Made by a program: the position numbers and the translations under genes. Below the pieces are notes generated by a model. It searched no databases and was not told where the DNA came from. It saw nothing but the letters and a program-made list of their open reading frames with translations. Below, one piece after another: positions 1-7,579 of a stretch of DNA of 34,614 nt. Position 1 is the first letter of the stretch, and the number at the start of each line of letters is the position of its first letter. Source of the DNA: Tissierellia bacterium (GTDB taxonomy: Bacteria; Bacillota; Clostridia; Tissierellales; Tepidimicrobiaceae); the NCBI GenBank assembly GCA_012839745.1, contig DUMS01000014.1, positions 1 through 34,614 on the forward strand, in the 5' to 3' direction.

Positions 1-504
1 AAGGTACATTGCAATTCTCTCCAAGCCATAAGTAATCTCAGCAGACTCCAGTACACAATTAATACTTCCTATTTGCTGAAAATAAGTAAACTGGGTTATT
101 TCCATTCCGTCTAGCCATACTTCCCATCCCAATCCCCATGCACCAAGAGTAGGAGCTTCCCAATTATCCTCAACAAATCTTATATCGTGCTCCAATGGGT
201 CTATGCCAATGGCTTTTAAACTGTCCAGATACAAATCTTGTACATCATCTGGTGATGGCTTAAGAATAACCTGAAGCTGATGATGCTGGTACAACCTATG
301 AGGGTTTTCCCCATACCTTGCATCTGCTGGCCTTCTTGAAGGCTCTACGTAAACTACTTTCCATGGTTCCGGACCTAAGGCTCTTATAAAAGTATAAGGG
401 CTCATTGTCCCTGCACCTTTTTCCACATCATAAGGTTCCATTATTGTACATCCTTTGCTTCCCCAATATTCAAGCAGTTTCAGCATTAAATCCTGAAAAT
501 ACAT
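1..504 (-). CDS. glyQ: Glycyl-tRNA synthetase alpha subunit (5' part only)
   Basis: This is the N-terminal 168 codons of the catalytic alpha subunit of the bacterial alpha2beta2-type glycyl-tRNA synthetase, which charges tRNA-Gly in the cytosol. The visible protein starts [15 protein letters not shown] and contains the family-typical stretches [26 protein letters not shown], and [18 protein letters not shown], all recognisable GlyQ sequence. The start at 504 follows a strong AAGGAGG site. The 3' end lies outside the window; the beta subunit gene glyS would be expected next. Expression is controlled by the T-box leader immediately upstream. The position after recO matches the usual Firmicute order. 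Identification is secure. Confidence 0.96.
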   Translation of the reverse strand, partial: MYFQDLMLKLLEYWGSKGCTIMEPYDVEKGAGTMSPYTFIRALGPEPWKVVYVEPSRRPADARYGENPHRLYQHHQLQVILKPSPDDVQDLYLDSLKAIGIDPLEHDIRFVEDNWEAPTLGAWGLGWEVWLDGMEITQFTYFQQIGSINCVLESAEITYGLERIAMYL

Positions 505-540
505 AGCTTTACCTCCTTGTATTCACGTATAAACAAACAG

Positions 541-746
541 AAAACCTTTACATCCCTATAGGGACGAAAGGTTACTTCCGCGGTTCCACCCTATTTAATA
601 CCACTTAAAGGGTATTCTCTTTATAAATATGCTCAGAAGTGCCTTTCATCAATCCTGTTATACCAGACTCCCACCATCTCTGGCTCGCTTTGATACAAAA
701 ATTGACTTCCCTCTTCATCATAGCATACTTAATTCGATTTTCTATA
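541..746 (-). promoter_or_regulatory. Glycine T-box leader (riboswitch) of glyQ
   Basis: On the minus strand the leader contains the highly conserved T-box AGGGTGGAACCGCG (579-592), followed by a terminator hairpin. Upstream is stem I material with the GAGCC...GGTGGGAG...GG element (about 670-690). A GGC triplet at 641-643, in the context GAAAGGCACTTCTGAGC, is the likely glycine specifier codon (inference from the usual spacing before the downstream helices). Uncharged tRNA-Gly would pair with the specifier and the T-box bulge to favour antitermination. The leader sits between the promoter and the glyQ ribosome binding site. Confidence 0.93.
543..573 (-). terminator. T-box terminator hairpin
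   Basis: On the minus strand AACCTT...TCCCTATAGGGA...AAGGTT forms a stem followed by TTTTCTGTTT. It overlaps the 3' side of the T-box, as expected for the mutually exclusive terminator and antiterminator of a T-box leader. Confidence 0.88.
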
Positions 747-752
747 GATAAT

Positions 753-781
753 AATCTAACAAAATTTTAAAATCTTGTCAA
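753..781 (-). promoter_or_regulatory. Probable sigma-A promoter for the glyQ leader
   Basis: A perfect -35 TTGACA (776-781), a 17-base spacer and a -10 TAGATT (753-758; 4 of 6 matches to TATAAT) lie just upstream of the T-box leader and just downstream of the DUF4342 gene. I see no strong terminator between that gene and this promoter, so some read-through is possible. Confidence 0.7.
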
Positions 782-803
782 TATACTAGAATATCAATAT
801 TAT

Positions 804-1226
804 TCAATTATCCCTCTTATCCATAGGTACCATTTCATTCACTTTTATTACTTCTCCATCTTCCTTTTGTATTTCCACTGTACATTTTGACAATAATGCT
901 CCTCCTAATCCTATCAGAGCCAAAGGTGCAGAAATAATGGCCCCTACTGCAGCTGCTGTTATGGGAAGATTTAATATTACCTCATCGTCTTTTTTAACAG
1001 TTATCCTTGTAACATTTCCCTTCTTCAAGATTTCCTTAACCTTTTTTATTATTTCATTTCCTTTATCTGTAAGCTCTTCCTGCCAACTGCTCTTTTGTGC
1101 TGATTCTATATATATAATAGCATCAACCACATTGCCATTGGTCTTTTCCAATGCCTCTTTAGCCTGCTGAAACGTAGCATTAGTTCTTGCAACTACGCTG
1201 TCAATCATCTCCAGGGTTATCTCCAT
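804..1226 (-). CDS. DUF4342 protein with N-terminal UBA-like domain
   Basis: The product is about 140 residues and of unknown biochemical role. Residues 1-42 look like a UBA/EF-Ts-N three-helix domain (TFQQAKEALEKTNGNVVDAIIYIE resembles the start of elongation factor Ts with its ALxxxxGDxxxA pattern). The C-terminal half contains a basic linker, a beta-rich stretch and a glycine/alanine-rich hydrophobic segment (about residues 88-111), typical of DUF4342 proteins as I recall them. An in-frame GTG at 1235 is possible, but it lies inside the GGAGGTGA ribosome binding site; the ATG at 1226, six bases after GGAGG, is the better start. It overlaps the 3' end of recO by 26 bases, so it is translationally coupled at the end of the era-recO operon. 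Confidence 0.8.
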   Translation of the reverse strand: MEITLEMIDSVVARTNATFQQAKEALEKTNGNVVDAIIYIESAQKSSWQEELTDKGNEIIKKVKEILKKGNVTRITVKKDDEVILNLPITAAAVGAIISAPLALIGLGGALLSKCTVEIQKEDGEVIKVNEMVPMDKRDN

Positions 1227-1986
1227 ATGGCTCACCTCCCTCTCTAATCATATACTTCATTGTATCCAATGAATTAAACTTCTTTCTATCTATCTTATGT
1301 AGTATGTATTTTACCATAATATCATGTAATTTAAACATGGTTTTGCTTGAAATACTGATTATATTTATTCTGTCCAATGGTGTATATAAAAGCTCCTTCA
1401 TGCATTTATACATATCAAGGTCCATATACTCGCTATTTGACTCAGTAATAGAACATCTGTCACATATTATACCACCGTACTCTATGCTGAACTTAAAATG
1501 GCGAATATCCCTTGTTCCACATACGGCACATCTGTCAAACAAGGGTTTATACCCAAGAAAGGATATAAATTTTAATTCATAAGCAATGGTAAAAGCCAGG
1601 AAATTTTCATTAAGATTTGACAATACTTCTAACCCTTTTTTTAACAAGAGAAACAGCTTTTCAGTGTCCTCTTCCTCTAAAACTGATATATCTGCCAGTT
1701 CCAAAAGATATGACCCATATATAATTCTGTTTATATTTTCCCTTATTGAATAGAAAGAATCAATAGTATCAGCCTGATTGATATAATAAAAATTCCTGCC
1801 TTTGAAGAAAATGTAGTTATTGTAAGAAAAAGGCTGGGTATTTACCATTAACTGGCTTTTGGGCTTATAAGCTCCCCTTGCCATACCATGAATCTTCCCA
1901 TGTTTTTTTGTCAATATGGTTAGTATCTTGCTTGTTTCCTTATAACGCATTTCCTTCAGTACTATTCCCTCATCTCTAATATTCAT
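1201..1986 (-). CDS. recO: DNA repair protein RecO
   Basis: RecO helps load RecA on SSB-coated single-stranded DNA together with RecR in recombinational repair. The 261-residue protein has the usual length. It opens with an OB-fold (EGIVLKEMRYKETSKILTILT, then HGKIHGMARGAY) followed by the helical domain. A zinc-finger-like pair is visible at C153/C156 and C175/C178 (CAVC and CDRC). The start at 1986 is preceded by a GGAAGG site nine bases away. It lies 14 bases downstream of era, the standard partner, and overlaps the following DUF4342 gene. No missing key residues were seen. Confidence 0.95.
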   Translation of the reverse strand: MNIRDEGIVLKEMRYKETSKILTILTKKHGKIHGMARGAYKPKSQLMVNTQPFSYNNYIFFKGRNFYYINQADTIDSFYSIRENINRIIYGSYLLELADISVLEEEDTEKLFLLLKKGLEVLSNLNENFLAFTIAYELKFISFLGYKPLFDRCAVCGTRDIRHFKFSIEYGGIICDRCSITESNSEYMDLDMYKCMKELLYTPLDRINIISISSKTMFKLHDIMVKYILHKIDRKKFNSLDTMKYMIREGGEPYGDNPGDD

Positions 1987-2000
1987 GATAAATGACCTTC

Positions 2001-2885
2001 CTACCTATATCCAAAGTATCTGACTTTGCTTTCCTTTTCCCTCCAGTTCTTTTCCACTTTTACCCAAAGTATAAGATTAATCTGACTTCCCAGAAGCTTT
2101 TCTATATCTATTCTGGCGCTGCTTCCGATGGTTTTTAGCATTCTTCCATTCTTTCCAATTATAATTCCCTTATGGGATTCTCTCTCGCAGTATATAACTG
2201 CGTTTACATCTATTAAATCCTTGTCCTCCCTCTTTGATATTTTTTCTATATCTACAAATATTCCATGAGGTACTTCTTCATTTAGGTTTTCCAAAGCCTT
2301 TTCCCTTATTATCTCTGAAATAATAAAACGCTCTGGCTGGTCAGTAATCATATCCTCTGGAAAATACCGTGGTCCTTCAGGTAAAAGCTTTTTTAAAGCG
2401 CTTATATATGAACTTATATTCTCGCCATTAATTGCTGATATTGGTATTGTATCCTCAAACATATTCATATTATTGTACTTTTGAATCAAAAGGCTTACTT
2501 CTTCTTTTTTAATCTTATCTATTTTATTAATCAATAGTATTATTGGAGTTTTTATTCCCCTTAACTCATCAATTATGTATTTATCAAGCCTTCCTGTATC
2601 CATGCTTTCATCTACCATAAAGGTTATTATATCAACCTCTTCCAGAGTTTCCTTTGAAACCCTAAGCATATATTCTCCCAGCTTGTTTTTGGGCATTTGT
2701 ATGCCAGGAGTATCCAAAAACACAATCTGGCAGTCTTGTTCCGTATATATAAGCTGAATCTTATTTCTTGTGGTCTGAGGTTTGTCTGATATTATGGATA
2801 TTTTCTCTCCTACTATTTGATTTAACAATGTAGATTTGCCTACATTAGGTCTTCCAATAACTGTTACAAATCCTGATTTATACAT
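2001..2885 (-). CDS. era: GTPase Era, 16S rRNA/30S assembly factor
   Basis: Era is an essential Ras-like GTPase that binds the 3' end of 16S rRNA and checks 30S maturation. The 294-residue protein shows G1 GRPNVGKS (11-18), the switch-I PQTTR stretch, G3 DTPG (58-61) and G4 NKID. It ends with a type-II KH domain containing GIIIGKNGRMLKTIG, the RNA-binding loop. The start at 2885 follows an AAGGAG site. The gene stops 14 bases before recO and begins 4 bases after the cdd stop, inside a tightly packed operon with ybeY, another 16S maturation factor. Full length and intact. Confidence 0.97.
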   Translation of the reverse strand: MYKSGFVTVIGRPNVGKSTLLNQIVGEKISIISDKPQTTRNKIQLIYTEQDCQIVFLDTPGIQMPKNKLGEYMLRVSKETLEEVDIITFMVDESMDTGRLDKYIIDELRGIKTPIILLINKIDKIKKEEVSLLIQKYNNMNMFEDTIPISAINGENISSYISALKKLLPEGPRYFPEDMITDQPERFIISEIIREKALENLNEEVPHGIFVDIEKISKREDKDLIDVNAVIYCERESHKGIIIGKNGRMLKTIGSSARIDIEKLLGSQINLILWVKVEKNWREKESKVRYFGYR

Positions 2886-2889
2886 TCTC

Positions 2890-3291
2890 TCACTCCTTAT
2901 TTTTATTTAGGTCCTCTGGGCCAAAGCTATAAGGAAGTATTTCATCTAAAGTAAATACTTTATAATCATCCAATGAATTGGCTATTATGATGTTTGCATC
3001 TTTCCCGAATTCCCTTATTACCTGTCTGCATACTCCACAGGGAAAAGTGAAATTTGAATCGCCTACAATTGCTATGGCCTTTATCTTCCTATGGCCTTCG
3101 GACACTGCTTTAAATATTGCAGTCCTTTCAGCACATATAGTAGGTGAATAAGATGCTATTTCAATATTGCAACCTGAATAGATATGATTATCTTCAGTCA
3201 AAAGCGCAGCACCTACTCTAAATCTGGAATAAGGCACATAAGCCATTTTCTGTGCTTCCAATGCTCTCCTTATTAACTCCTTTATATTCAT
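2890..3291 (-). CDS. cdd: Cytidine deaminase
   Basis: This cytosolic zinc enzyme deaminates cytidine and deoxycytidine to uridine and deoxyuridine in pyrimidine salvage. The 133-residue length is typical of the homotetrameric bacterial form. The catalytic motif C53-A-E55 (TICAERTAIF) and the second zinc motif PCGVCRQ with C85 and C88 are both present. YVPYSRFRVGAALL near residues 18-31 is the substrate-binding start of the family. The ATG follows AGAGGTG by seven bases. It is placed between the dgkA/PAP2 fusion and era, as in Bacillus subtilis. Confidence 0.96.
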   Translation of the reverse strand: MNIKELIRRALEAQKMAYVPYSRFRVGAALLTEDNHIYSGCNIEIASYSPTICAERTAIFKAVSEGHRKIKAIAIVGDSNFTFPCGVCRQVIREFGKDANIIIANSLDDYKVFTLDEILPYSFGPEDLNKNKE

Positions 3292-3324
3292 TCACCAACA
3301 CCTCTTTACAAAAATAGTATAAGC

Positions 3325-4032
3325 TTACACTATTACTTGAAATATCAGTATGCCTACAAATATTCCCAGCAAAGCTCCCATTATAACTTCAAACAGCGTA
3401 TGAATCCTTCCCTCTATTCTGCTTTCTCCCACCAAAATGGCCATTATAAATGAAAGAGTACTGACCAGCATGTTGTCAGCAATAAACGATACTATTGTTG
3501 CAATACAAAAGGAAACAGCAGTATGACCGCTTACAGTTCCTCCCTGGAATGGAGTCCCCTTTCCTTTGTAAAACATGGCTTTTGCAAATATAGTCAGCAG
3601 TATAACCAGGACTATGGCTATAAAGGTCAAATATATGGGAGAATTTCTTATTTTATGCAGGACTAAATCTGTAAAGGGTATGAGCCTGTCAAAAAACAGC
3701 AGATACCCTACTATTATAGCATTAACTGCAGATATCAGTACTGCTCCGGCAGCAATATCCTTTGCCATACGGGCAAGAGGGTGGTAGTCTTCCATAATTA
3801 AATCAACAATTCTCTCAATGGCTGTATTAAAAAGCTCTGCCATTAGCACAAATGTTATTGTAAACACCAATAGCAGAAGCTCTGTTCTGGTAAAGTCAAA
3901 AAAAAGGCTTATTACAACAACAATAGCTGCTGCTGTAAAATGAACCTTTAGATTTCTTTCCGTTTTCAATGCGCTTATTATACCATTAACTGCATAATTA
4001 AAGCTTTCAATCAAATTTTTTGATTTCTTCAT
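3325..4032 (-). CDS. DgkA-type undecaprenol kinase fused to a PAP2 lipid phosphatase domain
   Basis: The 235-residue membrane protein joins two domains. Residues 1-115 are a DgkA-family lipid kinase: ELFNTAIERIVDL (66-78) and the KD-x-AAGAVLI motif (91-100) are its signatures. In Gram-positive bacteria such enzymes phosphorylate undecaprenol. Residues about 130-235 are a PAP2 phosphatase-like domain with GGTVSGHTAVSF (SGH at 168-170) and SRIEGRIHTLFE (204-215). The usual KxxxxxxRP first motif is altered to KGKGTPFQ, and the final acidic residue is E rather than D, so activity should not be assumed. At least six membrane segments are visible. The fusion suggests interconversion of undecaprenol and undecaprenyl phosphate. 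It starts 5 bases after ybeY ends. Confidence 0.9.
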   Translation of the reverse strand: MKKSKNLIESFNYAVNGIISALKTERNLKVHFTAAAIVVVISLFFDFTRTELLLLVFTITFVLMAELFNTAIERIVDLIMEDYHPLARMAKDIAAGAVLISAVNAIIVGYLLFFDRLIPFTDLVLHKIRNSPIYLTFIAIVLVILLTIFAKAMFYKGKGTPFQGGTVSGHTAVSFCIATIVSFIADNMLVSTLSFIMAILVGESRIEGRIHTLFEVIMGALLGIFVGILIFQVIV

Positions 4033-4037
4033 AACTA

Positions 4038-4505
4038 TTAAGAATTATCCCTTTCATTTTTAAATATTTTTAAACTTTTCATTACTTCCTTCTCTCTGTT
4101 GCGCATAATCAATCGGTCTTCATCATTCATGTGGTCGTAACCCAAGAGATGAAACATGCTGTGAACAGTCAGATATATTATTTCCCTTGTAAGGGAGTGG
4201 TTGTATTCAATGGACTGTTCCAATGCCTTTTCCAAAGATATAACTATATCACCTAACATGTTCATTGAATAGTTGTCTTCTCCTTCTTCCATTGGAAAGG
4301 ATAGCACATCAGTTTCCTTGTCAACATTCCTGTATAATCTGTTGAGTTCTCTAATTTCTTCATTATCAACAAAGGATATGCTTACTTCATAGTCCAATGG
4401 CTTGCCTTCCAGCTCTAAAACTGCTTTTATGGCATTTTCTATTAATGGTATTATATCCTCATCTAATTGTACTTTATTTTGTCTATTATCTATTTGTATT
4501 TCCAA
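4038..4505 (-). CDS. ybeY: Endoribonuclease YbeY (rRNA maturation)
   Basis: YbeY is a metal-dependent endoribonuclease needed for 16S rRNA 3'-end processing and ribosome quality control. The defining HSMFHLLGYDH motif (H-x3-H-x5-H) is present near the C-terminus, preceded by ELNRLYRNVDKETDVLSFPM, the conserved substrate-groove stretch. Length is about 155 residues, normal for the family. An ATG at 4514 directly abuts the AAAGGAG site with no spacing, so I prefer the in-frame TTG at 4505, nine bases after it; this also removes the overlap with pgpH. The neighbours pgpH and dgkA/PAP2 are the usual ones. Confidence 0.94.
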   Translation of the reverse strand: MEIQIDNRQNKVQLDEDIIPLIENAIKAVLELEGKPLDYEVSISFVDNEEIRELNRLYRNVDKETDVLSFPMEEGEDNYSMNMLGDIVISLEKALEQSIEYNHSLTREIIYLTVHSMFHLLGYDHMNDEDRLIMRNREKEVMKSLKIFKNERDNS

Positions 4506-4506
4506 G

Positions 4507-6576
4507 CTATGCATCTCCTTTTACAATTTCTGTTTCAGGGTATTCTATTCTTTCATGGAAAATTCCCATGATAACAGATAGAAAAGCATTTGCTATTTCA
4601 TTTAAATTTTTTAATGTCAAGTCGCATTCATTTAACTGATTATCATTTAGTTTGCCTTTTATTATGTTTTTTATCATGGCTTCTATGTTTTCCCTGTTGG
4701 GTTCCTTAATAGAGCGAACTGCGGCTTCAGTGGAGTCTGCTAACATTACAATTGCAGCTTCCTTGGTTTGAGGTTTTGGTCCTTTATACCTGAAATTTTC
4801 AATATTAACTTCATCCCCATTTTCCTGCTTGGCTTTATGGTAAAAATACAGAACCAACGTATCTCCATGATGCTGAACTATAATATCCAGCACCCTTTTT
4901 GGAAGCTTGTATTTTTTGCCTAACTCTAAACCATCTCTTGCATGATTTATTATTATTGATGCACTTAGATCAGGGTCCAATCTATCATGAGGGTTGTCCC
5001 CTCCCAGCTGATTTTCTTTGAAATAATAGGGCCTTGATAATTTTCCTATATCATGATAGTATGCCCCAACCCTTGCAATCAAGGGATCTGCTCCTACTAC
5101 TTCTGCAGCCCTTTCGCTTAAATTTCCAACTATAATGCTATGATGATAGGTTCCTGGCGCTTCCAGCAACAGCTTTTTCAGTAAAGGCTGATTTGGATTT
5201 GACAGCTCCAACAGCTTTAAAGGGGTCAAAACATGAAACAAATTCTCCCAAATGGGAAGTGAGCCTATGGTCAAAACAGCACAAAGGACTCCGTTGGCAA
5301 AACCGTATCCACTGCGAATCAGTATTTCAATTAATTCCATTTTTTTAATGAGTCCAAAGCTTACTATAATCAATACATTTACTAATCCAGTAATGGCTCC
5401 ATTTAATAGTATATTATTCCTCTGCAGCTGTCTGGTTGTCAAATATACGCTTATTGTACCGCTTATAACATACATGGTCATAAGTATATCATCTAGATCT
5501 AATATGAAGCTAAATATAAACACCAAAAAAAGGTTTACTATTATGGATAATCTAATATCCATCATAATAGCTACAAGCAGTGCTACTGTTGTTATTGGCA
5601 TTATATATGGAGAAATATTGTATAGGCCTTTTGAAATTAAAATCATAGCTGTATTCACTATAACCAAAATTGATAGTCTGTTATCTGATAACACCTCTTT
5701 ATGGAATATATATACATAGCCAAACAGAAACACCTGTAAAAGTATCATCAGTATTAATATGCCCCATATATTCCTGTTGTTGTAACCCGAGCCCTCTTTT
5801 AAAAGTCCTGATTCCTTAATGAGTTCATAAGTTTTATAATCAATAACATCTCCTTTTCTTACTATTATCTGATGCTCCTTTACAATTACAGGTTCCACCT
5901 TGCTAAGCTCCTCATCTATCTTTCGCTGAGTTGCCTCTTCATCTATGAATTTATTAGGCTGTATGGTGTTATTTATCAAAGATATACCCAATTCCTTACT
6001 GTCATCTTCAATTTCCAGGGATTGAAATATTTTCTCTACATTGGCCTTTTCATAATCTAAATCCTCTTCAGTAATTCCTGCACTCATAATCTGATTAATA
6101 AGATCAATTATAATAGCCTTAAACTGATTAAGTTCTGTTTCATCCATATTTAGTGCAGTACGTCCTTCTTTCTTTGTAATAGGTATTCTGGATTCATTTA
6201 ACAGTATATCAATTTTCTCCTGGAGGCTTAATTCCTCATTTAATTTCAATTCTTCTACTTTACTGAAAAACTGGTTTATAATGTCCTTCATTGTCATCTG
6301 AATTGAAGGGCTTACTCTGTACTTAGGTTCAACTTTTTTCTTTATCTCCTCTTTTAATGCATTGGTAGCATATTCATCAACTATATCCTTAGTGGCTCTA
6401 ATTTCAACAGGGGCTATATCTCCAATTTTCACGTCTAACTTTTCAGTTTCTACCTTCTTTATTACTATGAAGAATAATATTGCAGTAAATATCAGAATTA
6501 ACACTCTATTTATGATAATCCTGTTACTTATCCCCCTCTGTTTATTATCCTTTGTATTCTCAGACTTACTTTTCAT
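4507..6576 (-). CDS. pgpH: 7TMR-HD family cyclic-di-AMP phosphodiesterase PgpH
   Basis: This 689-residue membrane protein is homologous to YqfF/PgpH, which hydrolyses the second messenger c-di-AMP. A first membrane helix (about 20-40) is followed by a large extracellular region (about 41-268), then around seven helices (about 270-445), then a cytoplasmic HD phosphohydrolase domain. That domain has GTYHHSIIVGNLSERAAE, YYHDIGKL (catalytic H508-D509) and HHGDT (569-573), the metal and substrate ligands. The start follows AAGGGGGGAT. It sits directly downstream of phoH and overlaps or abuts ybeY, matching the phoH-yqfF-yqfG order of Bacillus. No truncation is seen. Confidence 0.95.
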   Translation of the reverse strand: MKSKSENTKDNKQRGISNRIIINRVLILIFTAILFFIVIKKVETEKLDVKIGDIAPVEIRATKDIVDEYATNALKEEIKKKVEPKYRVSPSIQMTMKDIINQFFSKVEELKLNEELSLQEKIDILLNESRIPITKKEGRTALNMDETELNQFKAIIIDLINQIMSAGITEEDLDYEKANVEKIFQSLEIEDDSKELGISLINNTIQPNKFIDEEATQRKIDEELSKVEPVIVKEHQIIVRKGDVIDYKTYELIKESGLLKEGSGYNNRNIWGILILMILLQVFLFGYVYIFHKEVLSDNRLSILVIVNTAMILISKGLYNISPYIMPITTVALLVAIMMDIRLSIIVNLFLVFIFSFILDLDDILMTMYVISGTISVYLTTRQLQRNNILLNGAITGLVNVLIIVSFGLIKKMELIEILIRSGYGFANGVLCAVLTIGSLPIWENLFHVLTPLKLLELSNPNQPLLKKLLLEAPGTYHHSIIVGNLSERAAEVVGADPLIARVGAYYHDIGKLSRPYYFKENQLGGDNPHDRLDPDLSASIIINHARDGLELGKKYKLPKRVLDIIVQHHGDTLVLYFYHKAKQENGDEVNIENFRYKGPKPQTKEAAIVMLADSTEAAVRSIKEPNRENIEAMIKNIIKGKLNDNQLNECDLTLKNLNEIANAFLSVIMGIFHERIEYPETEIVKGDA

Positions 6577-6596
6577 TAGGGTATCCCCCCTTAGAT

Positions 6597-7562
6597 TTAA
6601 CTGTTTTCATACTCTTCATAAGCTTCAATTATTCTTTGTACAAGCGGATGTCGTACTATATCCTTTTTGGTTAACCTGATAAATTCTATCCCCTTTACAT
6701 TTTTCAATACCTCTAGAACTGTTACCAAACCTGATGCCTTTCCCTTGGATAAATCTATCTGAGTAATATCACCAGTAATTATAGCTTTTGACCCAAATCC
6801 CAGTCTTGTCAAAAACATCTTCATCTGTTCATTGGTAGTGTTTTGAGCTTCATCTAATATGACATATGCAGAATCCAGTGTTCTTCCCCTCATATATGCA
6901 AGGGGAGCTACTTCTATAAGGCCTTTTTCTATTAATTTGGAATATGTTTCTACGCCTAAAATATCAAACAGAGCATCGTATATAGGTCGTAAATATGGGT
7001 CTACCTTTTCCTGCAAATCTCCAGGCAAAAATCCAAGGCTCTCTCCAGCTTCTACAGCAGGCCTTGTTAATACTATTCTGTTAACTTCCTTGTTTTTAAA
7101 TGCTGTTACAGCCATTGCCATTGCCAGATATGTCTTGCCTGTTCCAGCTGGTCCAATTCCAAATACTATGTCGTTATTCCTAATGCTGTCAATATACATT
7201 TTTTGACCTATGGTTTTTGGTTTTATAGTCTTTCCTGATGCTGTAATGCATACTACATCGTTTAACAGCTCCTTTAGCTGTTCTTCCCTGCCTTTTTTCA
7301 CCAATTCAATAGTATACCTTAATTCCTGTTTCGTAAGTCTCTGCTGAGTGTTTATTATTTCCATCAACTTATATATTAACTTTTCTACCAGCTCAGTTGA
7401 ATTGTTATCTCCTACTACTACAAGCATATTATCCCTCAAAAATATTTCTGTCTGGAACTCTTCCTCTATTACTTTTAAATTTTCATCATATTTTCCAAAT
7501 AACTCAGAAATCAGATTAATATCATCAATTGACATTTGCCTTTCTACTTTATCCTTCGTCAA
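6597..7562 (-). CDS. phoH: PhoH-like ATPase
   Basis: This is a cytosolic P-loop ATPase of the PhoH/PhoL family, thought to act on RNA together with YbeY; its precise role is not settled. The Walker A motif GPAGTGKTYLAMAMAV (P-loop near residues 137-144) and Walker B YVILDEAQN are clear, followed by GDITQIDL. The N-terminal region resembles a small KH-like domain (ELFGKYDENLKVIEEEF). An upstream TTG at 7583 would lie in front of the AGGAGG site, and the ATG nearby is out of frame and hits a stop. The TTG at 7562, seven bases after AGGAGG, is therefore the likely start, giving 321 residues. Confidence 0.94.
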   Translation of the reverse strand: MTKDKVERQMSIDDINLISELFGKYDENLKVIEEEFQTEIFLRDNMLVVVGDNNSTELVEKLIYKLMEIINTQQRLTKQELRYTIELVKKGREEQLKELLNDVVCITASGKTIKPKTIGQKMYIDSIRNNDIVFGIGPAGTGKTYLAMAMAVTAFKNKEVNRIVLTRPAVEAGESLGFLPGDLQEKVDPYLRPIYDALFDILGVETYSKLIEKGLIEVAPLAYMRGRTLDSAYVILDEAQNTTNEQMKMFLTRLGFGSKAIITGDITQIDLSKGKASGLVTVLEVLKNVKGIEFIRLTKKDIVRHPLVQRIIEAYEEYENS

Positions 7563-7579
7563 TCCATATCCTCCTCTAA

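Noticed and set aside
1187-1582. Plus-strand frame of 131 codons inside recO
   Set aside because: Shadow of recO, which is complete with zinc-binding cysteines.
5252-5719. Plus-strand frame of 155 codons inside pgpH
   Set aside because: It lies opposite the membrane helices of pgpH; hydrophobic segments often leave open frames on the other strand. No binding site and no recognisable protein.
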